From: Leptospira idonii
Lineage (GTDB): Bacteria > Spirochaetota > Leptospiria > Leptospirales > Leptospiraceae
Assembly (NCBI RefSeq): GCF_004770995.1
Contig: NZ_RQHW01000065.1
Location: forward strand, 1 to 64,000
Length of the DNA stretch: 64,000 nt
Reading direction: 5' to 3'
The translations under genes and the position numbers were made by a program. Shown in pieces: positions 28,413 through 38,760 of the stretch. Below the pieces are notes generated by a model. That model did not search any database. It saw nothing but the letters and a program-made list of their open reading frames with translations, and was not told the DNA's origin. The stretch's first letter is position 1. Each line of letters begins with the position of its first letter.

Positions 28413-29312
28413 TTATTTCCTGGAAACTTGCTGACTTAATTTTTCCAAAAGAGAATTGGCTTTTTCCAAATCTTTTTTAGCCTGAGCCACCTCCGCAAGC
28501 AACGCCTGATTCGTCGCACCTGACTCCAAAGAAGAGTTCAAGTCCAAATCCTCATTTTCTTTCTGAGCTTCTTCCATACCGTTCATAATGACCCCGATAA
28601 ACAGGTTCAAGATGATCATAGTTCCCGACAAAACGAAGCTAATGAAAAATGCAGCTCCCAAAAGTGGTGTTGCGGAAGGATGCAGACACAACGCCTCGTT
28701 ACCATCATAACCGAATTGATTGCATCCGTACATCTGAATGTACATCAGTTCCGTCCAACCTTCCAAAGTAACCACTCGGAACAAGGAAACCATCGCAATC
28801 GCAAGATTTCCGAAATGGATCGGATCGTTCGCCCCAAACATAAATACAGAGGCTACCCCGTAGATATAAAATTGCAGAAGAAGCAGAATCGATACATACC
28901 CCATAGAAGGAATACTTTTCAAAAGAGCGGAAACCAAAATCTGAAGTTTAGGAAGAGCGCGCACCAGCTTCAAAACCCTAAGAAGTCTCAAAAGTCTGAG
29001 GATAGTTACATACTGTCCGCCCCCTTCTCCTAAAGGCAAAAAAGTTGCGGCAACGATAAAAAAATCGAAAACGTTCCAACCGTCAAAAAAATACAGATAC
29101 GGTTTTTTCCCAAAAGATAGCATCTTGATGATAATTTCCGCAATGAAAATGGAAATGATGATTTTGTCAGCGGAATGCAGAAGGGTTTCCCGTTCCTTTG
29201 CGAAATCATGATTCGTTTCTAGGCCGATCAAAATCCCGGCGAAAAGAATGACCAAGGTAATAAAATTTTGAAATTTTGCAGAGTCTGCGATCTTTTTTGC
29301 AATGGCAGTCAA
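28413..29312 (-). CDS. Voltage-gated cation channel, one-domain (NavBac/CavMr type)
   Basis: The start is TTG 29312, preceded by GGAG seven bases upstream, giving 299 aa; a longer TTG frame to 29420 has no such signal. Six transmembrane helices are visible. S4 carries positive charges every third residue (LRLLRLLRVLKLVRALP). The pore loop holds the filter TLEGWTE between S5 and S6 (FFISFVLSGTMIILNLFIGVIMN). A C-terminal coiled coil (LLAEVAQAKKDLEKANSLL) should assemble the tetramer. The filter differs from the sodium-type TLESW. Glycine at the fourth filter position is reported for the calcium-selective channel CavMr, so calcium permeability is possible. Confidence 0.87.
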   Translation of the reverse strand: MTAIAKKIADSAKFQNFITLVILFAGILIGLETNHDFAKERETLLHSADKIIISIFIAEIIIKMLSFGKKPYLYFFDGWNVFDFFIVAATFLPLGEGGGQYVTILRLLRLLRVLKLVRALPKLQILVSALLKSIPSMGYVSILLLLQFYIYGVASVFMFGANDPIHFGNLAIAMVSLFRVVTLEGWTELMYIQMYGCNQFGYDGNEALCLHPSATPLLGAAFFISFVLSGTMIILNLFIGVIMNGMEEAQKENEDLDLNSSLESGATNQALLAEVAQAKKDLEKANSLLEKLSQQVSRK

Positions 29313-29501
29313 GGAAATACTCCGGTTAGAAAATGGGTTTATAAAGTTGCAGACTATATGGAAGTCAACAACAATTTCCTTCAAATTTACTAATGACACA
29401 CCCCTAGGAAATCTCCGCAAAGAAGCAATTTACTGTTCGTAAAATACCCGTAATACGAAATAAAAGGGGTATTATCAGGCATACTATAGATTTGGAAATT
29501 A

Positions 29502-30212
29502 CTAGTTGAGAGGAAGCGGTTTTTCCTTTAACAGAAGTTTTATGTCATCAATCATAATTTTCACAGACTCACCCCTGTTTCCGTTATAGATTCCACGAAA
29601 ACGTAGATTTTCATCTATCAGAAAGATCTGTTCCGAATGAACGAAATCTTTTACGGAATCTTTATTCGTAGTATTCGTGTCCGCTTGGAACGTATTCCTT
29701 GCCAGTCTAAAAATTTTTTCCCTATCTCCGGTAAGCAAACTCCATTTTTGAGGCCAAATCCCTTTTTCTTCTCCGAATTTCTTCAATTCGAAAGGAGTAT
29801 CCAGATCAGGAGTCACCGAATAAGATACAATCTGTACTTTAGGTTCTTTTCCGTAGGCAGATTGAACGAATTTCAAATTTCTTATGATACTCGGGCAAAT
29901 CCCGTGGCACTTAGCAAAGAAAAAGGATACGATCGTTATCTTATCTTTTAAATGAGTTTCCTTTATGTTCTGATCCAATTGGTTTTGGAAGGAAAAAGCA
30001 TCCACCATCCTTACTTCCTCAGGAAGATCTCCCTGTTCCGACCAGAATGCCTCCAAGTCTTTTCCTCTAAAATAAGGAAGTTTATCCTTTTCCGGCTTTG
30101 CGAAAAAAGTGAGTGAGGAATCTTTTTTGCCGCTTTCCTGCTCCCAAGAATCACAACCAAACAAAATTAAGGTGAAAATAATAAGGGCACTGTAATGGAA
30201 AAAGGATTTCAT
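29502..30212 (-). CDS. SCO1/SenC-family lipoprotein
   Basis: From ATG 30212 the protein has 236 aa, with a lipobox LILFGC. The thioredoxin-like SCO domain shows the copper-binding CxxxC pair in FFFAKCHGICPS and a late His in DFVHSEQIFLI, the expected third ligand. SCO proteins deliver copper to cytochrome oxidase CuA or act as thiol-redox factors. It is the third gene of a probable lipoprotein operon with the MORN and YHYH proteins. No cytochrome oxidase gene is in the window. Confidence 0.87.
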   Translation of the reverse strand: MKSFFHYSALIIFTLILFGCDSWEQESGKKDSSLTFFAKPEKDKLPYFRGKDLEAFWSEQGDLPEEVRMVDAFSFQNQLDQNIKETHLKDKITIVSFFFAKCHGICPSIIRNLKFVQSAYGKEPKVQIVSYSVTPDLDTPFELKKFGEEKGIWPQKWSLLTGDREKIFRLARNTFQADTNTTNKDSVKDFVHSEQIFLIDENLRFRGIYNGNRGESVKIMIDDIKLLLKEKPLPLN

Positions 30213-30213
30213 C

Positions 30214-30795
30214 CTAACGAATGACTGTTTTTTGATTGGTTTCATCGCCTTTCAACTTAAAACAAAGTTTAGATCCCAAAACGCCATAAAGCCTTTCCGA
30301 AGTATAAGAATAATTGGCAAAGATCTTACCGTCTTTACGCCAAACTTTTTGGCCGATGAGGTTACCTTTTTCGAATCTTCCATAACGATAAGGATTCCCT
30401 TCCTCATGCCATTCCCAATGATCCCCATCGGACAGACCTTCCTCGTCATAGGAGAATTCGAATCTAGGCTTCCCGTCTTCATACCATCCCTTATGTACAC
30501 CTATGCTTTTTCCGTTTCGATAAAAGTATTCAGCGGCTAACTGCCCGTTCAAATACGTGTCGTAAGTTCTGCCATCTTCCTTTCCTTCCTTCATTTCAGT
30601 TACCCGGATTATACCGTTCGGATGAACTGATTTCATGATCCCAGTAAAAGGAACTCCTTGGTAAAAATAGACGCTGTCATACCCTATCGAAAAATTAGGA
30701 TCATTGTCCATACGTATGTCCGGACCCAATTCCTGTTTAGAGTTGCAATAGGATAAACAAAGAAAGGATAAAACGATAAAAAATAGATTTCTCAT
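30214..30795 (-). CDS. MORN-repeat lipoprotein
   Basis: A 193-aa protein with lipobox LSYC (Cys 17). It has about five MORN-variant repeats of roughly 23 residues: GVPFTGIMKSVHPNG, GRTYDTYLNGQL, GVHKGWYEDGKP, GDHWEWHEEGNP, GQKVWRKDGK. These beta-hairpin repeats are common in spirochaete lipoproteins. Its stop falls just before the SCO start, so the two are coupled. Function is unknown. Confidence 0.82.
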   Translation of the reverse strand: MRNLFFIVLSFLCLSYCNSKQELGPDIRMDNDPNFSIGYDSVYFYQGVPFTGIMKSVHPNGIIRVTEMKEGKEDGRTYDTYLNGQLAAEYFYRNGKSIGVHKGWYEDGKPRFEFSYDEEGLSDGDHWEWHEEGNPYRYGRFEKGNLIGQKVWRKDGKIFANYSYTSERLYGVLGSKLCFKLKGDETNQKTVIR

Positions 30796-30809
30796 AGAAA
30801 TACTAAGAA

Positions 30810-31667
30810 TTACTGGGATGTCCCCGCTGTTCCTATGTATTTTCCTGATAAAATGATTCCGTTCACTTCGGATCCGTTATTCACATGATAATGGTAAGCA
30901 GTAGAGGAAGTTTTCGTAGAATTATAGTTAGCTGCCTGTGTCCAGGAAGTCGGAACCGAAGTAGTTTTGCCGGAGAGATTACATTGAGTCGTACTATTAG
31001 CACCTCCTAAACTGAACCCGGAAGTACCGTTTGCAGTATCATCGTGTTTTTTACCGAAGATCAAATAACCGTCCAAAGCGATTCCTACCAAATTACTGTC
31101 GTTATTTGTGAGTTTAGGAGGCTCTACGTGGTAATGATAAGCACCTGTGTTTGTAGGATGACCTTGAGAGGTATCGAAAGTATAGTATTCCGTAGATAAG
31201 GAATCTCCGGGAGCTGCTTGGTCGTTATAAATAACGATTCCGTTCGTAGAAACTCCGATAGCTCCAAAAGAACTGGCAGGTGCCGATGTGGAGGTATTAT
31301 TCATGGGAACAGTTAAAGTGATGTTTTGTGATTTAATCAAATTAGGATTCGCTGAATTTTTCCCGGAAGAGTTTGTATATAAAGAGGATTCATACAAGGA
31401 ACTGGTGCTTCCCCAATACACTGATTTATAAGTGGGAACGGATGTTGTTTTAAATACGTAATTGGAACCGCTGACGGATACAGTAACACAAGTAAAACTG
31501 TTCTTAATCCAGTCAGGCACTCCTGCGCCGAAAGAGGTAGTACAGGATGAAGAAGATAAAGCAAGCAAAGCCAAAAGAGTCACAGAATCCTTATTGTCGT
31601 CTTTCTTTTTTGTGCAATTCATCAGCAGGCAAGCGGTTAGGAAGGAAATCAGAAGGTGCTTTTTCAT
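30810..31667 (-). CDS. YHYH-domain lipoprotein
   Basis: A 285-aa protein with lipobox LLMNC (Cys 18) and a basic KKKDDNKD spacer. The YHYH domain signature occurs twice (GAYHYHVEPP and TAYHYHVNNG), with GIALDGYLIFGKK between them. The histidines could bind a metal, and proximity to SCO suggests copper, but this is not established. The gap to the MORN gene is only 14 bp, so it heads a three-lipoprotein operon. Confidence 0.82.
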   Translation of the reverse strand: MKKHLLISFLTACLLMNCTKKKDDNKDSVTLLALLALSSSSCTTSFGAGVPDWIKNSFTCVTVSVSGSNYVFKTTSVPTYKSVYWGSTSSLYESSLYTNSSGKNSANPNLIKSQNITLTVPMNNTSTSAPASSFGAIGVSTNGIVIYNDQAAPGDSLSTEYYTFDTSQGHPTNTGAYHYHVEPPKLTNNDSNLVGIALDGYLIFGKKHDDTANGTSGFSLGGANSTTQCNLSGKTTSVPTSWTQAANYNSTKTSSTAYHYHVNNGSEVNGIILSGKYIGTAGTSQ

Positions 31668-31843
31668 GGAAAAAATGTAAGTGGGTTCCGAAGGAAAAGC
31701 AAACTAAAAAAACAATATTGTCAAAATATTTCTGAAAAACCCACGTTAAAGTACGAAGGATCTGTTAGTTTCTTTTTCCTCCCCATTCAAGTCGTTTTCG
31801 TTTTCCCCATCACCCGATACAAGTTTGCGACTCCTTCACAAAG

Positions 31844-31864
31844 AAACGTCACCCAAGGACGTTT
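31844..31864 (-). terminator. Possible terminator downstream of the Tgt-MnmD gene
   Basis: A perfect stem AAACGTC-(7 nt)-GACGTTT begins eight bases after the stop at 31872. The following T-tract on the minus strand is short (TTTCTTTG), so termination may be weak. Confidence 0.4.
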
Positions 31865-31871
31865 TAGAAAA

Positions 31872-33920
<2,049 letters not shown>

Positions 33921-35417
33921 CTAAAGATCTTCGTCCGACCATCCTACATCCGATAAAAAGTCGTCATAGGAACCGTCAAACACAGTGATCTGATTGTTGT
34001 CGAAAACGATGAGTTTCGTAGCCACTGCTTTCAAGTGCATCTCATTGTGAGTGACCATCACTACGGAACCGTCAAATTCATCGATAGCTTCGATCAAGGA
34101 ATCGCAGGATTGCATATCCAAGTGGTTCGTTGGTTCATCCAAAAAGAGAAGGTGGCAAGGAGTCACAAGAATCTTACCCAACATCACCCTGCTCTTTTCT
34201 CCTCCGGACAAAAACTTGATTTTTTTCAAAGCAGTGTCACCGGAAAACATAAGTCCTCCAGCGATGTTTCTGGATTTACCTTCCGTGCAGGATTTATCCG
34301 CACTCATAATTTCTTCCACGACTGTGGCATTTTCGTTTAAGCTGAGTTTGTTGGTTTGCCCGAAATAACCTTCTTTCAAAACGGGATGTTTGGAAACATT
34401 TCCTGAAACGGGAGAAAGCTCTCCCGCAAGGATCTTCAGCAATGTAGATTTTCCCTTACCGTTCTTTCCGATGATACAAATTCGATCTCGTTTGCCTACA
34501 CTGATGGAAAAATCATCGATAAGCAAAGGCCCTTTTCCATCGTAAGAAAAGGAAATATTTTCTGCGGATAACATTTGATTTGCGCCAAAGGAAGCACTGT
34601 TGAAATAAAGCTCCAAATCTTCAATGTTCTCTAAAGCTTTCATCTCTCCCTGTTTCTCGAGTTTTTTCACACGGGACTGGGTTCTGCTGGCAAAACTCGC
34701 CTTAGCTTTGAACTTAGCGATGAAGATCTCTTCCTGTTTTCTTTTTTTGGCTTCATTCAAACGGGTCTTTTCGTAAATTTCTTCTTCCTGATTGATCTGG
34801 TTGTAGAGTTTGTCCGTATCTCCCTGTACTTTGATCGCCTTTGTGCGATGGATCGCCACCACATGAGTGACAACACTGTCCATAAAACTTCTGTCGTGAG
34901 TGATAAGAACAACTTCCCCTTCCCAGGACTTCAAAAAATCCTCAAGCCAACGGATCGTAACGATATCTAAATAGTTGTTAGGTTCATCTAACATCAACAT
35001 ATCGGGACCGGAAACTAAAAGTTTAGCCAGATTCATACGAATCTGATACCCGCCGGAAAACTCGGAAGGGTTTCTTTCCATGTCTTTCTCTGAGAAACCC
35101 AAACCGGAAAGGATCTTTTCCACTTTCCAAGTTTCGTATTCTTCTCCTTCAGGAAGTCCCAATGCGCATTCTTCCAAAACGGTAGGCATGGTGAAATGAA
35201 GATGCTGCTGTAAATGGCCGATCTTATAGTTTTTAGGAACCGTGATGGTTCCTGAGTCAGGTTCTACGCTTCCCAAAATGATTTGAAACAATGTGGACTT
35301 ACCGTGACCGTTTCGCCCCACAATTCCGATCCTTTCACCTCTGTTGATGGCGAAGTTCAAATCTTCAAAAAGAACCTGTTTTCCGTAAGACTTATTCAGT
35401 CCAAAAATCTTTATCAT
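33921..35417 (-). CDS. ABC-F family ATPase
   Basis: A 498-aa cytoplasmic protein with two ATPase domains and no membrane segments. Domain 1 has GRNGHGKST and FSGGYQIRM; domain 2 has GKNGKGKST and LSGGEKSRV, each with an LDEPxNxLD Walker B. A charged linker around residues 220-265 connects them. ABC-F proteins bind the ribosome E site and relieve stalling, or protect against antibiotics. It is shorter than typical Uup/EttA, lacking a long C-terminal coiled coil. Confidence 0.88.
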   Translation of the reverse strand: MIKIFGLNKSYGKQVLFEDLNFAINRGERIGIVGRNGHGKSTLFQIILGSVEPDSGTITVPKNYKIGHLQQHLHFTMPTVLEECALGLPEGEEYETWKVEKILSGLGFSEKDMERNPSEFSGGYQIRMNLAKLLVSGPDMLMLDEPNNYLDIVTIRWLEDFLKSWEGEVVLITHDRSFMDSVVTHVVAIHRTKAIKVQGDTDKLYNQINQEEEIYEKTRLNEAKKRKQEEIFIAKFKAKASFASRTQSRVKKLEKQGEMKALENIEDLELYFNSASFGANQMLSAENISFSYDGKGPLLIDDFSISVGKRDRICIIGKNGKGKSTLLKILAGELSPVSGNVSKHPVLKEGYFGQTNKLSLNENATVVEEIMSADKSCTEGKSRNIAGGLMFSGDTALKKIKFLSGGEKSRVMLGKILVTPCHLLFLDEPTNHLDMQSCDSLIEAIDEFDGSVVMVTHNEMHLKAVATKLIVFDNNQITVFDGSYDDFLSDVGWSDEDL

Positions 35418-35466
35418 CTGTTTTACTTTATTATTAAATTATACGAATTTACTTATTTTCAAAATT

Positions 35467-36618
35467 TTATAGTTCATTCCAGGAAATGGTTCCGACCGAT
35501 CTGCGGATATTTCCTTTCTCGTCGATCTCAATGGGACTTCCCGGAAAGTCGGAACGAGTGAGGCTTTGAATCAACTTAACGGATCTCAATTGAGGATCCG
35601 GGTAAGGAATGCCGGGCACTTCCATTATTACAGGAATGATGTTTCCTTTCAAAAAATTGCCTTGTTTGTCCAAAGCAACTTGCAGAACCAAAGACAAACC
35701 GTTGTCTCCTTTTACGGAAAGAGTTCTATAACCCAAAAAGTTTCCTAAAGAATAAGCGATGAGTCTGTCTTTATAAATTTCCATTCCTCTGGGAACATGC
35801 GGCCCATGACCTAACACTAAATCGGCGCCTAAATCGATCATCCTATGGGAAAACTTCACCATATTTCCTCGGTTCTCTCCCAAGAAGATTTCTTCCTGAT
35901 CGGGAGTATGAATCGCATTCGCTTCCGCTCCCGCATGGATGGAAAGAACCACCAGATCCGCATTTTGGACGGCTTCGTTTACCAAAGCTTCGGAAGCTTC
36001 GAAATTGGTGATCGAATTATGATATCTTTGGTAACTGAATCCGATGAATGCGATTTTCAGATTTTTCACAGTAGTGTATTGGATGAGACCTTTACCTCCG
36101 ACTGCCAACATACCCGCATCGTTTATATTTTTAATCGTATCATTGAATCCTTGTTCCGTGAAGTCCATCGAATGATTGTTCACAACACTGAGAACGTTAA
36201 ACCCTACATCTTTCATAAGTTTGGCATAATGAGGAGGAGTGCGAAACGCATAGGTATTGGGACGTTTGATGTCTTTTCCCGATTTAGGATAATCGGTGAG
36301 AGTGCTTTCGAAATTCCCGAATAAGATATCCGCACCGGAAAGATGTTCCTGCATAGGAGAGAACAATTTCGCTTCATCATCTATCAAATGGCTTTCGGGA
36401 TAATTGGAGCCGGGAATGGTATCTCCCACCGCTTTGATGGTGAGCACTTGGTCTTCGTTTGCAATGGATGTCAGATGAGAATCGGTCTGTTGTTTTTTCA
36501 GAATGGTTTTGTTTTTTTCCCCGACGCAATTCAAAACGAGGGAAACGATCAAAATCAAAAAAACAAAACGGAAGGAAGAAGAAAGAGGTTTCTGCGGGAA
36601 GATCAATGGATTTTTCAT
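35467..36618 (-). CDS. CapA-family lipoprotein (predicted metallophosphatase fold)
   Basis: From ATG 36618 the protein has 383 aa, with a signal and lipobox VLNC. The CapA domain (poly-gamma-glutamate synthesis/capsule type) shows AVGDTIPGS, FGNFESTL, NHSMDF and the HGPHVPRG motif. A few enzymes of this family bind divalent metal on a calcineurin-like fold. A GTG at 36669 would lengthen it. No capsule synthesis genes are adjacent, so its substrate is open. Confidence 0.8.
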   Translation of the reverse strand: MKNPLIFPQKPLSSSFRFVFLILIVSLVLNCVGEKNKTILKKQQTDSHLTSIANEDQVLTIKAVGDTIPGSNYPESHLIDDEAKLFSPMQEHLSGADILFGNFESTLTDYPKSGKDIKRPNTYAFRTPPHYAKLMKDVGFNVLSVVNNHSMDFTEQGFNDTIKNINDAGMLAVGGKGLIQYTTVKNLKIAFIGFSYQRYHNSITNFEASEALVNEAVQNADLVVLSIHAGAEANAIHTPDQEEIFLGENRGNMVKFSHRMIDLGADLVLGHGPHVPRGMEIYKDRLIAYSLGNFLGYRTLSVKGDNGLSLVLQVALDKQGNFLKGNIIPVIMEVPGIPYPDPQLRSVKLIQSLTRSDFPGSPIEIDEKGNIRRSVGTISWNEL

Positions 36619-36733
36619 TTCAACTTGGTTCAGATTTGATTCTTTTCTTTGGAAAATCCACGAGTCCACTCATTTTTGAAAAGAAAGGCTTATCGGATCC
36701 GTTTCTTCCCTTCGACCCTGTTTGGTTTTTAGG

Positions 36734-37357
36734 CTAAGAAGGAGAAATGAGGGAAGAAGTATTCAAATGCTCTAATATATACTTTTCGACTTTCTTCATC
36801 GCATCGATGGAAAGAGTGGTGAATTTAACTCCGGAAAGAAATAGATCTTCCCGGTTGGGATCTTTTTTACACCACATAACCAATCCTTGGCAGATGAATC
36901 TAAGAGTTTGGCCGGGAATATAAACGTTCAAACTTAAGATCGTATTCTTCGGAATTTCCTTATGACTTGTCATTTTAATTCCGACCGTGCTGATGTCGGT
37001 GATGACTCCTTCGTATCTTCCTCCCTCGGTCCAAAGAGTGAAGCTGAATTGAATATAGGTTTTTAATCTTTCCGTTTTGCGGATTTGGCTTTTATGAATG
37101 ATTTTCGGTTTATGAATGGAGATGTATTCCCCTTCTCTTTCGGGAAGTATGGAAGATCTAAATTGAAAATTATAATTCGACATACTGAACTCTACCAAGA
37201 TCGAACCGGAAATTTTTTCTCTCAGAAAGTTTTCGTCGATCTTGATTTTCATTCTGTCCGATTCCAAAGCGTCCAGTATTCCTTGAAATTTTTTTCCCTC
37301 AGGATTGTTTTCCTGAGGGAAAATCTGAACAGGAAGATTTTGTTGGAAAGCGGACAT
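36734..37357 (-). CDS. PilZ-domain protein
   Basis: A 207-aa cytoplasmic protein. The C-terminal half is a PilZ domain with the RKTER arginine motif (about 92) and DISTVGIKM (DxSxxG) about 30 residues later; these residues bind cyclic di-GMP in the family. The N-terminal half may be a YcgR-like domain. It is separated by seven bases from the upstream membrane-protein gene. It probably links c-di-GMP to motility or envelope functions. Confidence 0.82.
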   Translation of the reverse strand: MSAFQQNLPVQIFPQENNPEGKKFQGILDALESDRMKIKIDENFLREKISGSILVEFSMSNYNFQFRSSILPEREGEYISIHKPKIIHKSQIRKTERLKTYIQFSFTLWTEGGRYEGVITDISTVGIKMTSHKEIPKNTILSLNVYIPGQTLRFICQGLVMWCKKDPNREDLFLSGVKFTTLSIDAMKKVEKYILEHLNTSSLISPS

Positions 37358-37363
37358 ATCTAT

Positions 37364-37969
37364 CTACCGTTTCAAAAACACATAACCGGTGATTCCCGCC
37401 CAAACGGCCATCATCAAATGAAAGACATGCCATCTTGCCAAAAGCCCGAACAATAATTCGTCTCCTGCTCCCACAACCAAACCAGCTAACAAAAGAATGA
37501 TGCAGGATAGAATCGTAAGGAGACCTAAAAATCTTTTCGAATTTAGGAACATCTGTATCCCTGCCACCAAAGCGATGACGGTTGCGATGGCACCTACGGG
37601 AGTTTTGATCGCAGGAACCGACCCCAAAACGAAAGCGATTCCGAAAACGGCAGAAGCAGCGATAAGGATATAAGAAAATATCTTTTTCGTTTCCTTCAGA
37701 TTTCCTGTAAGAAAAAGATAAGCACCCCCTAGAAGAATCAAACCGAAGACGGAATAAAAATCGGAACCGAATCTGTGTATACCCACAAGTTCATCGACCA
37801 AATTCAATCCGTAACGAGTCGCTCCCAAAAGAGCAACGGCACCTAACAATAATAAAGATATGGACGCCAGACTATGTCTGTATTTGCGGTCTTTCTTTTG
37901 AAACAAAGAAAAAGAAAACCAAAAGGACACGATCACAAGAACGATTTCAGAAACGGCATAATGCTGCAT
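37364..37969 (-). CDS. Multi-spanning membrane protein, unknown function
   Basis: The 201-aa protein has about six hydrophobic helices, with conserved-looking residues in RYGLNLVDELVGIHRFGSD (loop 2-3) and RWHVFHLMMAVW near the C-terminus, including two histidines. I cannot assign the family with confidence. It is in an operon with the PilZ gene, seven bases apart. Confidence 0.65.
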   Translation of the reverse strand: MQHYAVSEIVLVIVSFWFSFSLFQKKDRKYRHSLASISLLLLGAVALLGATRYGLNLVDELVGIHRFGSDFYSVFGLILLGGAYLFLTGNLKETKKIFSYILIAASAVFGIAFVLGSVPAIKTPVGAIATVIALVAGIQMFLNSKRFLGLLTILSCIILLLAGLVVGAGDELLFGLLARWHVFHLMMAVWAGITGYVFLKR

Positions 37970-38090
37970 AGTTTTCCCCTAAACCCGTAGAAGACTAATA
38001 TGGGAATTTTAGAATTCAAGCTTTTTCTTCTCCTTCCATCCCTCCTAGATTACTTGTCAAAGAAAAGGAGGCTCATATTCTGGAGTTATT

Positions 38091-38708
38091 ATGACACTCC
38101 GCATCTTATGTTTATTCCTTCTTCTCCTCTCCTTCGGCTGCAAAAAACAAACAGTTTCCTTCGATGTTTGGTTGTCCGAAAACAAAAACGAGAAAGTAGT
38201 CAATCTTTCGAATAAGGAATTGGGAGATCTCCCCTCCTCCATAGAAACCCTGGAAGCTGTCGAAGAACTTACGTTACAGTACAACTCAATCTCCAAACTT
38301 CCCGACGAACTGGGAAATCTGAAGCGACTCAGAATTTTGAATCTTTTCGGAAATCCGATCCGCGAACTCCCAGAATCCCTCGGCGGACTGCAAAACTTGG
38401 AAATACTTCTTCTTGGCAGAACGGAAATCAGTTCGGTTCCTAAATTTTTACCGAAACTGGCTTCCTTAAAAACATTAGCCTTGGACGAAACCAAACTCAC
38501 CCTTACGGAAGAGGATGTGGAAATCCTGGCACAAATTCCTAAATTGGAAATCTTGGATCTTACCCTTCTGAGAGAATTCAAAACCCTTCCTAAAAATATT
38601 TCCAAACTCTCTCATTTGAAAGAACTGCAAGTGCAGAAAGTCCTATTCGAAAAATCTGATGTAGCTCGATTGAGAGATGAACTTCCCAAAGTAAGAGTGA
38701 AACTATAA
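38091..38708 (+). CDS. Leucine-rich-repeat lipoprotein
   Basis: A 205-aa protein with lipobox LSFGC (Cys 17) and about six LRRs of 23 residues (for example VVNLSNKELGDLPSSIETL and LRILNLFGNPIRELPESLGGL, in parts). Such LRRs form a curved binding surface. LRR lipoproteins are frequent in Leptospira. It lies 52 bp upstream of ileS and may share its transcript. Confidence 0.85.
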   Translation: MTLRILCLFLLLLSFGCKKQTVSFDVWLSENKNEKVVNLSNKELGDLPSSIETLEAVEELTLQYNSISKLPDELGNLKRLRILNLFGNPIRELPESLGGLQNLEILLLGRTEISSVPKFLPKLASLKTLALDETKLTLTEEDVEILAQIPKLEILDLTLLREFKTLPKNISKLSHLKELQVQKVLFEKSDVARLRDELPKVRVKL

Positions 38709-38760
38709 AGACTTAAATTTGCTGTTTTTCTGGGGGTAATGTCTTTTTCTTGGTCGTATC

